From assembly GCA_019508105.1 (NCBI GenBank), contig JAEKMB010000185.1, forward strand, positions 1 to 8,107: DNA of 8,107 nt, in the 5' to 3' direction. Origin of the DNA: Alphaproteobacteria bacterium. Lineage in GTDB: Bacteria; Pseudomonadota; Alphaproteobacteria; Micropepsales; Micropepsaceae. Of the stretch, positions 1 through 7,039 are shown in pieces (within the stretch, counting starts at the first letter, position 1; each line of letters begins with the position of its first letter). Position numbers and translations under genes: made by a program. The notes under the pieces were generated by a model. The model was not told where the DNA came from, did not search any database, and was given only the letters and a program-made list of their open reading frames with translations.

Positions 1-994
1 AGGGATCGCGGCGGTCATCGGGATCAAAGCCCAGCAGCTTCCAACTCTTCAGCATATGCGGGGGCAAAGGCGCCGTGGCCTGCAGCCGCCCGCCATCGGG
101 GCGCCCGATATCGATGCTGCGGGCATGCAGATGCAGCTTGTCGGCAATGTCGCCGCGGCCCCTGGACTCGGCACCGCCATATTTGAAATCACCCACGATG
201 GGGGTGCCCAGGCTGGCCAGATGGACACGGATCTGGTGGGTGCGGCCGGTGATCGGCCGCGCCGCCACCCAGGCAAATTCGCTGCCGGCGGTGGCCATCA
301 CGGCATATTCGGTGAGGGAGAATTTGGCGCCCTCCTCACCTTCCTCGGTCATCGCCATGCGTTCGTCGCGGCCATGCGGACCATGGCCGCCTTCCTTGGC
401 CAAGGCGCCCTTGACCACGCCATTCTTCTGTTTGGGCACGCCGCGGGTCAGAGCCCAATAGACTTTGGAGGTGTCGCGCAGCGCCAGGCTGGCCGACAGG
501 CCTGAGGCCGCCAGCGCGGTGCGCGCGATCAGCAGTACACCCGAGGTATCGCGGTCGAGACGGTGCACCAGCTTGGGGCGGGTGGGTTTTTCATACTGCA
601 GGGAATCAAGCATGCCATCGACATGCTTGCTGAGGCCCGAGCCGCCCTGGGTCGCCAGGCCCGGCGGCTTGTCGATCACGATCACCTGTTTGTCCATGTA
701 GAGGATGCGGTCGGCCAGGCTGCCCATGTCCTTGCTCGCCAGCGGATGCTTGGCTTCGGCTTGCGGTTTTTCCGGGCGCTGGTCCTTGGCATGGATCACC
801 TGGGGCGGCAGGCGGATCGCCTGGCCCGCGGCGATGCGGTCGGCCGCCTTGGCGCGCTTGCCGTCCAGCCGCACTTCGCCTTTGCGCAGCAGCTTTTCCA
901 GCAGAGTGTGGGTGACATGCGGATAATGCCGCTTGAACCAGCGGTCCAGCCTTACGCCGTCGTCATCGGCACCTATGGTGCGAAGCTCAGGCAT
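1..994 (-). CDS. rluC: RluC-type 23S rRNA pseudouridine synthase (3' end cut by window edge)
   Basis: RluA/RluC-family enzyme that isomerises uridine to pseudouridine in large-subunit rRNA. 331 residues are visible, and the frame is still open at the edge (reading ...LLGFDPDDRRDP). Residues 1-65 look like an S4 RNA-binding domain (RLDRWFKRHYP near 16-26, then LLRKGEVRLDGKRAK at 35-49). The catalytic domain follows, with IDKPPGLATQGGSG at 107-120, the signature HRLDRDTSG at 144-152 (D147 is the expected catalytic aspartate) and RTHQIRVHLASLGTPIVGD at 251-269. The start is the ATG at 994-992, which overlaps the end of crcB by 8 nt. No clear Shine-Dalgarno sequence precedes it, so translational coupling to crcB is likely. 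The exact target uridines (RluC-type versus another RluA-family member) are inferred from family resemblance only. Family assignment is confident. Confidence 0.93.
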   Translation of the reverse strand, partial: MPELRTIGADDDGVRLDRWFKRHYPHVTHTLLEKLLRKGEVRLDGKRAKAADRIAAGQAIRLPPQVIHAKDQRPEKPQAEAKHPLASKDMGSLADRILYMDKQVIVIDKPPGLATQGGSGLSKHVDGMLDSLQYEKPTRPKLVHRLDRDTSGVLLIARTALAASGLSASLALRDTSKVYWALTRGVPKQKNGVVKGALAKEGGHGPHGRDERMAMTEEGEEGAKFSLTEYAVMATAGSEFAWVAARPITGRTHQIRVHLASLGTPIVGDFKYGGAESRGRGDIADKLHLHARSIDIGRPDGGRLQATAPLPPHMLKSWKLLGFDPDDRRDP

Positions 995-1364
995 AGAAGG
1001 CGCGCACGATCCACAGGCCGGCGAACAGCGCCGCGATGGACAGGACTACCGAGCCGATCATATAGGCGGCGGCCAAGCCATACTGGCCTTTTTGCAGCAT
1101 CAGGGCGCTGTCCAGTGAGAAGGTGGAGAAAGTGGTGTAGCCGCCCAGAATGCCCACGGTCAGGAAGCTGCGCAGTTCCGGTGACAGGTTGAGCTTCAGG
1201 GCGCTGGCTTCCACGATCAGGCCCATCAGCAGGCCGCCGCTGATATTGACGATGAAGATGCCCCAGTTGAATGCAGCGCCCGCCGGCTGCACCCAGCCGG
1301 CGATGTAATAGCGCGCCAGGGCGCCCAGGCCGCCGCCGACACCGACGGAAAACAAAATGCCCAT
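987..1364 (-). CDS. crcB: Fluoride ion channel CrcB/Fluc
   Basis: Small inner-membrane protein of the Fluc family, which exports fluoride as a dual-topology dimer. Its 125 aa are typical of the family. Four hydrophobic segments lie at about 3-25, 33-55, 66-90 and 98-122. Family motifs seen are GGGLGALARY (10-19), WGIFIVNISGGLLMG (34-48, with the conserved Asn at 40) and GILGGYTTFSTFS (71-83), which carries the phenylalanines and the Gly/Thr stretch linked to the fluoride path and central sodium site. The ATG at 1364 directly follows the rarA stop (TAGATG, no gap). A strong GGAGGGG Shine-Dalgarno sequence is formed by rarA's last codons. Its stop lies inside the start of rluC. Being inside an operon, it has no fluoride riboswitch directly upstream. 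Confidence 0.95.
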   Translation of the reverse strand: MGILFSVGVGGGLGALARYYIAGWVQPAGAAFNWGIFIVNISGGLLMGLIVEASALKLNLSPELRSFLTVGILGGYTTFSTFSLDSALMLQKGQYGLAAAYMIGSVVLSIAALFAGLWIVRAFYA

Positions 1365-2690
1365 CTACCCCTCCCCTTCGCCGCTTGCCTTGGCGCGCTT
1401 GCTCCGCAGCTTTGACCAATATTCCAGCCGCTTGGCAATCTCGCGCTCAAAACCGGTATCCTTGGGAGCATAGAATTGCTCCCGTGCCATATCGTCGGGG
1501 AAATAATTCTGACCGGAAAAGCCGCCTTCGGCGTCGTGATCATACTGATAACCCGCGCCATAGCCCAGATTCTTCATCAGCTTGGTGGGAGCGTTGAGGA
1601 TATGGGCCGGCGGCATCAGCGAGCCATGCTCTTGCGCCGCTCGCTTGGCGGCGCCCAGCGCCATGTACACCGCGTTGGATTTGGGGGCGCTGGCGAGATA
1701 AAGCACGCATTGCGCCAGCGCCAGCTCGCCTTCGGGCGAGCCCAGAAAATCGAACACGTCCTTGGCCGCCAGCGCCTGGTGCACCGCTTCGGGATCGGCC
1801 AGGCCAATGTCCTCCACTGCCGCGCGCACCAGCCGGCGGGCGATATAGAGCGGCTGCTCGCCGCCGGCCAGCATCCGCGCCAGCCAATAGAGCGCCGCAT
1901 CCGGATCGCTCCCGCGAATGGATTTATGCAGCGCCGAGATGATGTTGTAATGCTCCTCGCGGCTCTTGTCATAAAGCGGCATGCGCCGCTGCACAGCAGA
2001 GACCAACGCGGCGGAATCCAGCGGCTTGACCGTCTTCACACTGGACAGTTCTTCCACCAGATTGAGCAGATAGCGGCCATCGCCATCGGCCATGGCGCGC
2101 AGGCTCGCGCGCGCATCCGCGGTCAGCTTGAGCGGCTCCCCGTAATGGACCTCGGCGCGCCTCAGCAATTGCTCCAGCGCCGCATCGTCCAGCCGCCGCA
2201 GCACCAGCACCTGGGCGCGGGACAGCAGCGCGCCGTTCAGTTCAAAGGACGGGTTCTCGGTGGTGGCGCCCACCAGTATCACGGTGCCATCCTCCACCAC
2301 CGGAAGGAAACTGTCCTGCTGGCTGCGGTTGAAGCGGTGGATCTCGTCGATAAACAGCAGAGTGCCCTGCCCCATGCGCCGGCGCTGGCGCGCCGCCTCG
2401 AAGGTCTTTTTCAAATCGGCGACACCCGAGAACACCGCCGACAATTGCTCGAAGTGCAGGTTGAAAGCGGTGGACAACAGGCGTGCGATGGTCGTCTTGC
2501 CGGTGCCGGGCGGCCCCCACAGGATGATGGAGGTCGGGCGGCCATTGGCCACCATGCGGCCCAACGGACCTTCCGGGTTGAGCAGATGATCCTGTCCCAC
2601 GACTTCAGCCAGGCTTTTGGGCCTCAGGCGGTCGGCCAAGGGCCGCGGTGCGTCGTCAGCCAAGCCGCCGGATTCGAACAGGTCGCTCAT
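1365..2690 (-). CDS. rarA: Replication-associated recombination protein RarA/MgsA (AAA+ ATPase)
   Basis: Cytoplasmic AAA+ ATPase of the RarA/MgsA/WRNIP1 family, related to clamp-loader subunits and acting at stalled replication forks. Its 441 aa match the usual 430-450. Seen in order: N-terminal PLADRLRPKSLAEVVGQDHLL (18-38), Walker A GPPGTGKTT (59-67), Walker B LLFIDEIHRF (111-120), sensor-1 GATTENPSF (141-149), putative arginine finger LLSRA (155-159), and the C-terminal tetramerisation region with ILNAPTKLMKNLGYGAGYQYDHD (about 372-394). The ATG at 2690 fits the family N-terminus. No Shine-Dalgarno sequence precedes it. A TGn-TATACA extended -10 ends seven bases before the A of ATG, which would give a leaderless mRNA. 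The last codons (EGEG-stop) double as the crcB ribosome binding site. Confidence 0.96.
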   Translation of the reverse strand: MSDLFESGGLADDAPRPLADRLRPKSLAEVVGQDHLLNPEGPLGRMVANGRPTSIILWGPPGTGKTTIARLLSTAFNLHFEQLSAVFSGVADLKKTFEAARQRRRMGQGTLLFIDEIHRFNRSQQDSFLPVVEDGTVILVGATTENPSFELNGALLSRAQVLVLRRLDDAALEQLLRRAEVHYGEPLKLTADARASLRAMADGDGRYLLNLVEELSSVKTVKPLDSAALVSAVQRRMPLYDKSREEHYNIISALHKSIRGSDPDAALYWLARMLAGGEQPLYIARRLVRAAVEDIGLADPEAVHQALAAKDVFDFLGSPEGELALAQCVLYLASAPKSNAVYMALGAAKRAAQEHGSLMPPAHILNAPTKLMKNLGYGAGYQYDHDAEGGFSGQNYFPDDMAREQFYAPKDTGFEREIAKRLEYWSKLRSKRAKASGEGEG

Positions 2691-2705
2691 ACAGGCTGTA
2701 TAACA
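2691..2705 (-). promoter_or_regulatory. Candidate extended -10 promoter giving a leaderless rarA transcript
   Basis: Read on the minus strand, TG at 2705-2704, one base, then TATACA at 2702-2697 form an extended -10 element. With standard spacing, +1 falls on the A of the rarA ATG (2690). The TG overlaps the last T of the preceding terminator's T-tract. I see no convincing -35, which extended -10 promoters can lack. Seen: the motif, its spacing and the missing Shine-Dalgarno sequence. Inferred: promoter activity. Confidence 0.5.
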
Positions 2706-2739
2706 AAAAAGGGCCTCGCGAAGGGTTCCCGCGAGGCCC
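2705..2739 (-). terminator. Intrinsic terminator of the outer-membrane barrel gene
   Basis: On the minus strand, a perfect 10-bp GGGCCTCGCG / CGCGAGGCCC stem (2739-2730 and 2720-2711) with a 9-nt loop is followed by six T's (2710-2705). It begins 18 nt after the barrel-gene stop and ends 15 nt before the rarA start. It should insulate rarA from upstream transcription. Confidence 0.92.
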
Positions 2740-2757
2740 TTTCTCAGCCTAAGCGCG

Positions 2758-3298
2758 TTAGAGGTGCCACTTCACCCCGAAAGACAGGTTGTTCGAGGTG
2801 TTGCCGATCCGGGTCAGGCCCCCGGCATTGACGTCATGGGCATTCTGATAGCGGTACTCGGCGAACAGGCTGGCCCATTCCGAGGCGCGATATTCCACCC
2901 CGCCCAGGGCCTGCCAGCCCAGCACGGTGGAACCGCCATGATTGCCCACGCCATTGTCGATATTGGTGTTGACCGCGCCCAGACCGGCACCGCCATAGAA
3001 TCCGAAGGGGCTGTTGGTGGGCAGGTGATAGATCAGGTTGCCCATATAGGAACTGGACTGCAGCCGCGCATTGGTGGTGCCGGCATAGGTGGACTGGCTG
3101 AACAATCCGTCGGCTTCCACCGAAAAGTCCGGCAGGTTCCAGGCCTCCAGGGTGGTGCCGATGCGCGCGCCGGCATTGAAACCGGTATCCATGGCGCGCT
3201 TGGTGCCGCTGACATTTAGACCCGGCGCGAAGGTCGGCCCGCCCAGGACGGAAACATAGGATCAGTGCCGCGGCGGACGCAACAAGAAGTTTTTTCAT
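2758..3298 (-). pseudogene. Small outer-membrane beta-barrel protein, frameshifted at its signal peptide
   Basis: The ATG at 3298 has a good Shine-Dalgarno sequence (AAAGGGA, 5 nt away) and encodes a classic signal-peptide beginning, MKKLLVASAAALI. The frame then becomes nonsense (CFRPGRADLRAG...). In another frame, directly after a TGA at 3264-3262, a coherent barrel sequence begins: SYVSVLGGPTFAPGLNVSGTKRAMDTG, continuing to FGVKWHL and a stop at 2758. Alternating strands, Gly/Asn-rich loops, FGFYGGAGLGAVNTN and SLFAEYRYQNAHD resemble the OmpA-like eight-strand barrel family (PF13505 type). From ATG to stop is 541 nt, one more than a multiple of three. Joining the frames gives no signal-peptidase AxA site, so a deletion with frame loss fits better than a one-base error. 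An internal ATG at 3192 would give 144 aa with no signal peptide. Either a pseudogene or an assembly error; the barrel part shows no stops. Confidence 0.75.
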
Positions 3299-3305
3299 AT
3301 CAGTC

Positions 3306-3333
3306 CCTTTGCATGGTGCCCCCCATGCAAAGG
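3306..3333 (-). promoter_or_regulatory. Hairpin masking the ribosome binding site of the barrel gene
   Basis: Perfect 11-bp inverted repeat CCTTTGCATGG / CCATGCAAAGG (3306-3316 and 3323-3333) around a 6-nt loop. On the transcript its 3' arm contains the AAAGG of the Shine-Dalgarno sequence, leaving only GACTGAT between the stem and the ATG at 3298. No T-run follows in either direction, so it is not an intrinsic terminator. It could control translation or be a DNA-binding dyad. Structure seen; function inferred. Confidence 0.6.
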
Positions 3334-3397
3334 CCTAACGCGGATGGATGCGATGCGTCGCGTTACAAGCGTGCAAGTCCGTCAGAATTGATCGCGG

Positions 3398-3415
3398 GCA
3401 ACAATGCGCAACAAT
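3398..3415 (+). repeat. Tandem direct repeat GCAACAAT, 10-bp period
   Basis: GCAACAAT occurs at 3398-3405 and again at 3408-3415, separated by GC. The two copies start ten base pairs apart, about one helical turn, upstream of the barrel gene. This spacing is typical of sites for OmpR/PhoB-family response regulators, but the regulator cannot be named from sequence alone. Confidence 0.4.
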
Positions 3416-3423
3416 TGTCCAGT

Positions 3424-3460
3424 CACATTGCCGCCACATTCAGCGATCCACACAAATGTG
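3424..3460 (+). repeat. CACATT direct repeat with an inverted AATGTG copy
   Basis: CACATT lies at 3424-3429 and 3435-3440 (11-bp period), with its inverse complement AATGTG at 3455-3460, just past the Deg stop codon. It may be an operator or a weak 3' hairpin for the deg transcript. There is no T-tract, so I do not call a terminator. Confidence 0.3.
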
Positions 3461-3464
3461 AGGG

Positions 3465-4934
3465 TCATCCCTCTACGGACAAAGTCAATTTGCGCCCGCT
3501 GCGTTCCACCACCATGTCCCAGCGGTTGGTGGCGTTCAGCAGCCGCACCAACTCGCCTACCCGCGTGATGGCGGCGCCGTTGATGCTGCGCACGATGTCG
3601 CCGGGCTGGAAGCCGTAATTGGCGGCGATGGCGGTGGGACTGACCGACACGATGGCGACGCCCTTGGCCATCACGTCCATCTGCAGTTCGGTGGCGGTGG
3701 CGGGTGAAACATTCTCCACCTTGGCGCCGGTCAGCGGATTGCGCCCGGCAATGGTCTGGACGTCGCGCGGCGGATTTTCCGGCGGCAGCGCCACGGTGAC
3801 GGTGACCTCCCGCCCCGCCCTGGCCGAAGCGACATGCATTCTCACACTGTCACCCGGGCGATGAGTGGCGGTGCGGTAGTTCAGCGACTGCATGTCGTCC
3901 ACCGCCACGCCGTCCACCGATTGCACCACCTCGCCCGGTTTCACGCCGGCGCGTCCCAGGGGACCGTCGGGATAGACTTCCTTGATCAGCACGCCGCCGG
4001 GACGCGGCAATCCCAGCGACGCGGCAATGGCGCTGGTCACTGACTGGCCGCTGGCGCCCACCCAGGCCAGGTGCACGCTGGCGGCCGTGCCGCTCTTCAT
4101 GCCGCCTTCCACCCCTTCAACCACCCGGCGGGCCAGATTGGCGGGGATGGCGAACCCGATGCCGATATTGCCGCCGGTGCGTGAATAGATGGCGGTATTG
4201 ATGCCCGCCAGCTTGCCGTCGGTGGTGACCAGCGCGCCGCCGGAATTGCCCGGATTGATGGCGGCGTCGGTCTGGATGAAGAACTGGTAATCGCTGGCGC
4301 TGATCTGGGTGCGCGCCAGGGCCGAGACAATCCCCATGGTCACGGTCTGGCCGACATTGAAGGGATCACCGATCGCCAGCACCAGATCGCCTACCTGTAT
4401 CGCGTCGGAATCGGCGAAAGTCACCGCCGGCAGACGCTCGCCACGCGTGTCAATCTTCAGCACGGCCAGATCCGTGCGCGGATCGGCCAGCAAGACCCTG
4501 GCCTTGAACTCGCGCTTGTCGGACAGCGCCACGGTGATCTCGTTGCCACCGTCCACCACATGATTGTTGGTCAGGACCAGGCCGTCGGCGCGCACGATGA
4601 CGCCCGAACCCAGGCTCTGCTGCACCCGCTGGCGCATTTGCGGGTTGCCGAACAACTGGCTGAACAACGGGTCATTGAAGAAAGGATTGACCTGTGCCTG
4701 CACCACCGACTTGGAATAGACATTGACCACGGCGGGAGCGACGCGGCGGACCACCGGCGCGAAGGTGAGTTGCACCTGTCCCATCGAGGCGGGCGCGGCC
4801 GGCAGGGCGCGCGGTGCCGGCGGCGCCACCCGCAGTGGTTCGGGTTTGGTGTCCGCGGTCAATGCCGGGACGGCATAGACAGCAGCCGCCGCCAGCGCCG
4901 CGGCGCCCAGGGCAATCGATAGTAGCTTCGTCAC
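3465..4934 (-). CDS. Periplasmic Deg/HtrA-family serine endoprotease with two PDZ domains
   Basis: Do/Deg-like protease for envelope protein quality control. Start taken as the GTG at 4934 (489 aa), which has GGGAGA seven bases upstream and opens a signal sequence (MTKLLSIALGAAALAAAAVYAVPALTA). A TTG at 4964 in frame would add ten residues but lacks a ribosome binding site. In the 489-aa numbering the trypsin-like triad is H125 (LTNNHVV), D155 (DPRTDLAVLK) and S231 (NPGNSGGAL). PDZ1 spans about 285-382, with GGVLIKEVYPDGPLGRAGVKPGEVV. PDZ2 spans about 403-489, with GVAIVSVSPTAIAANYGFQPGDIV. It follows the lipoprotein gene by 32 nt with no terminator between, so co-transcription is likely. DegP, DegQ and MucD-type naming cannot be settled here, so no symbol is given. 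The N-terminus could be cleaved or remain as a membrane anchor. Confidence 0.93.
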   Translation of the reverse strand: MTKLLSIALGAAALAAAAVYAVPALTADTKPEPLRVAPPAPRALPAAPASMGQVQLTFAPVVRRVAPAVVNVYSKSVVQAQVNPFFNDPLFSQLFGNPQMRQRVQQSLGSGVIVRADGLVLTNNHVVDGGNEITVALSDKREFKARVLLADPRTDLAVLKIDTRGERLPAVTFADSDAIQVGDLVLAIGDPFNVGQTVTMGIVSALARTQISASDYQFFIQTDAAINPGNSGGALVTTDGKLAGINTAIYSRTGGNIGIGFAIPANLARRVVEGVEGGMKSGTAASVHLAWVGASGQSVTSAIAASLGLPRPGGVLIKEVYPDGPLGRAGVKPGEVVQSVDGVAVDDMQSLNYRTATHRPGDSVRMHVASARAGREVTVTVALPPENPPRDVQTIAGRNPLTGAKVENVSPATATELQMDVMAKGVAIVSVSPTAIAANYGFQPGDIVRSINGAAITRVGELVRLLNATNRWDMVVERSGRKLTLSVEG

Positions 4935-4966
4935 GCCCGTTCTCCCGACAGTCTTTCCGTCCAATG

Positions 4967-5368
4967 CTATTTGTTGCCCGTCGCACAGTTGCGGTATTTC
5001 AGCACCGTCGCCAGCGTATCGGCTTCGGCGCCTTCATGGCAGGTCGCCATCACGGCATGCGACACGGTACTCATCTCGTCCTTCATGGTGCGGGCCTTAT
5101 AGGCTTCATTGTCAACGCAAAAGCCGGTCTGCACCGCCCGGTTATGCTCATCGACATAGGCGGCATAGGCCGCTTGCGAGGCCGGGCTTTCGGCCGCGGG
5201 CCGGTCCACCGGGATGCGGTCGGGCGGCACCCCCAGGGCGTTGGCCTTCTGCTCGCGGGACAGATCGTTGACGTTGAGCAACTTGGGCTGGACCGGGGCT
5301 TCGCAGCGGTCGCGGGGCCCGCAGGCGCCAAGTGCCAGTACCGGCAGCAAAATCCAGAGATTGCGCAT
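4967..5368 (-). CDS. Small cysteine-rich lipoprotein, function unknown
   Basis: 133 aa from the ATG at 5368, chosen because GAAAGG sits 8 nt upstream; an in-frame ATG at 5398 would add ten residues ahead of the signal peptide. MRNLWILLPVLALGAC is a compact lipoprotein signal peptide with lipobox LGAC, and C16 is the expected lipidated residue. The next residue is Gly, not the Asp inner-membrane retention signal of enterobacteria. The mature part has four more cysteines (C22, C84, C110, C128), enough for two disulfides, an alanine-rich helical stretch around 60-80 and no membrane segment. I do not recognise a family. It lies after the rplQ terminator and 32 nt before the Deg protease gene, so it may be co-expressed and act in the envelope. 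The Shine-Dalgarno sequence lies within a perfect palindrome, CTTTCGAAAG (5378-5387). Confidence 0.8.
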   Translation of the reverse strand: MRNLWILLPVLALGACGPRDRCEAPVQPKLLNVNDLSREQKANALGVPPDRIPVDRPAAESPASQAAYAAYVDEHNRAVQTGFCVDNEAYKARTMKDEMSTVSHAVMATCHEGAEADTLATVLKYRNCATGNK

Positions 5369-5419
5369 GGTTATGACCTTTCGAAAGTTCCAAATCAAAA
5401 GTCACAACGCTTCAACAAC

Positions 5420-5445
5420 AAAAAAGGGCGGCATCGCTGCCGCCC
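5420..5445 (-). terminator. Intrinsic terminator of the alpha ribosomal operon
   Basis: On the minus strand an 8-bp GGGCGGCA / TGCCGCCC stem (5445-5438 and 5433-5426) closes on GCGA, a GNRA-type tetraloop, and is followed by six T's (5425-5420). It starts 25 nt after the rplQ stop codon. It separates the ribosomal operon from the lipoprotein-deg pair; I could not identify a confident promoter for that pair in the 50 nt that remain. Confidence 0.92.
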
Positions 5446-5470
5446 ATTTTCATCGCGATTTTGGCGGAAA

Positions 5471-5893
5471 TCAGGCTTCCGCCTCAGCGTCCATTTCCAC
5501 CGGACCCGAATCCTGGCCCTTGGCGGCCTCGTCGCGGTCGATGAATTCGATGATCGCCATGGGAGCATTGTCGCCATGGCGGAAGCCGGCCTTGAGCACC
5601 CTGGTATAGCCGCCCGGACGTCCCGCATAGCGCGGGCCGAGCACGTCGAACAGCTTGGTCACCTGGTCGGCGTCCTTGATCTGGGCCAGCGCCTGGCGGC
5701 GGGCATGCAGGTCCTTGGCTCCGCGGCGAGACAGGGTCACCAGCTTCTCGATCACCGGGCGAAGGTCTTTGGCCTTGGGCAAGGTGGTCTTGATCTGCTC
5801 ATGCTTGATCAGCGCGGCGGTCATGTTGCCCCACATCGCCTTGCGGTGCGAGGCGGTGCGGTTGAACTTGCGGCCTTGATTGCCGTGACGCAT
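5471..5893 (-). CDS. rplQ: 50S ribosomal protein bL17
   Basis: Bacterial large-subunit protein L17, 140 aa. The start [20 protein letters not shown] is the family's conserved N-terminus, followed by [35 protein letters not shown] (about 24-58) and the [26 protein letters not shown] block (about 94-119). The C-terminal tail after about residue 120 is acidic ([20 protein letters not shown]), a lineage extension beyond the conserved core. It starts 20 nt after the rpoA stop with only a weak AGAAAG ribosome binding site, so coupling to rpoA is plausible. It is the last gene of the operon, followed by an intrinsic terminator. Confidence 0.98.
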   Translation of the reverse strand: MRHGNQGRKFNRTASHRKAMWGNMTAALIKHEQIKTTLPKAKDLRPVIEKLVTLSRRGAKDLHARRQALAQIKDADQVTKLFDVLGPRYAGRPGGYTRVLKAGFRHGDNAPMAIIEFIDRDEAAKGQDSGPVEMDAEAEA

Positions 5894-5913
5894 GGGAGTG
5901 GCTTTCTAAAAAA

Positions 5914-6930
5914 TCAGTATTGGTCTTCGTAACGCTTGGCGAGGTCTTCGATATTCTCAGGCGGCCAGCCGGGCACTTCCATGCCCAGATGCAGGCCCAT
6001 TTCCGCCAGAACCGCCTTGATCTCGTTCAGCGACTTGCGGCCGAAGTTCGGGGTGCGCAGCATTTCCGCTTCCGTCTTCTGGATCAGGTCGCCGATATAG
6101 ACGATGTTGTCGTTCTTCAGGCAGTTGGCGGACCGCACCGACAATTCCAGCTCGTCCACCTTCTTGAGCAGCACCGGATTGAAGGCCAGGTCGGGCTTGG
6201 CTTCCTCGGCGGCACGCTCGCGCGGCTCTTCGAAGTTGATGAAGACCTGGAGCTGGTCCTGCAGGATGCGCGCGGCATAGGCCACGGCATTGTCCGGGGT
6301 GACAGCGCCATTGGTTTCGACGGTCAGGGTCAGCTTGTCATAGTCGAGGATCTGGCCCTCGCGGGTGTTCTCGACCTTGTAGGAGACCTTCTTCACCGGG
6401 CTGAACAGCGAATCCACCGGGATCAGTCCGATGGGCGCGTCTTCCGGGCGATTGCGGTCGGCAGGGACATAGCCCTTGCCGGTGGCGATGGTGAGCTCCA
6501 TGCGGAAATCCACTTTCTCGTCCAGGGTGCAGAGCACCAGCTCGGGATTGAGGATTTCGATGTCGGCGCTGGTCTGGATGTCGCCGGCTTTCACTTCGCC
6601 CGGACCCTGCTTGCGCAAGCTGACACGCTTGGGACCTTCGGCATGCATGCGCAGCGCGATCATCTTCACATTGAGCACGATGTCGGTGACGTCTTCGCGC
6701 ACCCCCTGGATGGAGGAGAATTCGTGCAGCACGCCTTCGATCGAGATGGCGGTCACGGCGGCGCCCTGCAGCGAGGACAGCAGCACCCGGCGCAGCGAGT
6801 TGCCCAGGGTCAGACCAAAGCCGCGTTCCAGCGGTTCGGCGGTGATGGTGGCGGTACGGCCCGCGTCATGACCACCTTCGGTCTTGAGCTTGCCGGGCTT
6901 GATCAGTTCTTGCCAGTTCTTCTGAAACAT
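5914..6930 (-). CDS. rpoA: DNA-directed RNA polymerase subunit alpha
   Basis: Alpha subunit, the dimer that nucleates RNA polymerase assembly and contacts UP elements and activators. 338 aa from the ATG at 6930, which has GAGG five bases upstream and gives [15 protein letters not shown], similar to other alphaproteobacterial alphas. The open frame runs further upstream to 7074 but lacks family similarity there. The N-terminal assembly domain spans about 1-235, with [20 protein letters not shown] (34-53) and the [12 protein letters not shown] block (77-88). A charged linker ([14 protein letters not shown], 234-247) leads to the C-terminal domain, with [14 protein letters not shown] (261-274), whose R266 matches E. 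coli R265 for DNA contact, and [15 protein letters not shown] (291-305). The leader between rpsK and this gene is 109 nt. Confidence 0.99.
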   Translation of the reverse strand: MFQKNWQELIKPGKLKTEGGHDAGRTATITAEPLERGFGLTLGNSLRRVLLSSLQGAAVTAISIEGVLHEFSSIQGVREDVTDIVLNVKMIALRMHAEGPKRVSLRKQGPGEVKAGDIQTSADIEILNPELVLCTLDEKVDFRMELTIATGKGYVPADRNRPEDAPIGLIPVDSLFSPVKKVSYKVENTREGQILDYDKLTLTVETNGAVTPDNAVAYAARILQDQLQVFINFEEPRERAAEEAKPDLAFNPVLLKKVDELELSVRSANCLKNDNIVYIGDLIQKTEAEMLRTPNFGRKSLNEIKAVLAEMGLHLGMEVPGWPPENIEDLAKRYEDQY

Positions 6931-6949
6931 TTTTTCCTCATCGTGTCCC

Positions 6950-6969
6950 GAGCATGTCGGACCATGCTC
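6950..6969 (-). other. Short hairpin in the rpsK-rpoA spacer
   Basis: GAGCATG (6950-6956) and its inverse complement CATGCTC (6963-6969) flank a 6-nt loop, about 20 nt before the rpoA start and 9 nt ahead of its Shine-Dalgarno sequence. No T-run follows. It may be an mRNA processing or stabilising element, or chance. The rest of the 109-nt spacer (6931-7039) shows no gene and no convincing promoter. Confidence 0.35.
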
Positions 6970-7039
6970 ATACGTTCGACGGGTTAGTGGGTACGTCCGA
7001 AAACTTATCCTTGGTCGCTCCGGCTCTCGCCTACGCTTC

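Noticed and set aside
1365..1420. Fluoride riboswitch ahead of crcB
   Set aside because: The upstream sequence is the rarA coding end with only a ribosome binding site; there is no untranslated space for an aptamer.
1476..2831. Long plus-strand open frame (451 codons) opposite rarA
   Set aside because: It is antisense to a textbook RarA with all AAA+ motifs. High-GC codon use in the real gene removes stops from the opposite frames, and the predicted protein looks like no family I know.
3306..3333. Intrinsic terminator for the deg transcript
   Set aside because: The stem is strong but no T-run follows on either strand, and the stem abuts the next gene's start.
5378..5398. GGAACTT as a -35 of an extracytoplasmic sigma (sigma-E or EcfG-like) promoter for the lipoprotein gene
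   Set aside because: No matching -10 occurs at the required distance, and the start point would fall inside the coding region.
5920..6987. Plus-strand open frame of 355 codons opposite rpoA
   Set aside because: Same effect: it mirrors the coding frame of rpoA and has no recognisable domain or ribosome binding site.
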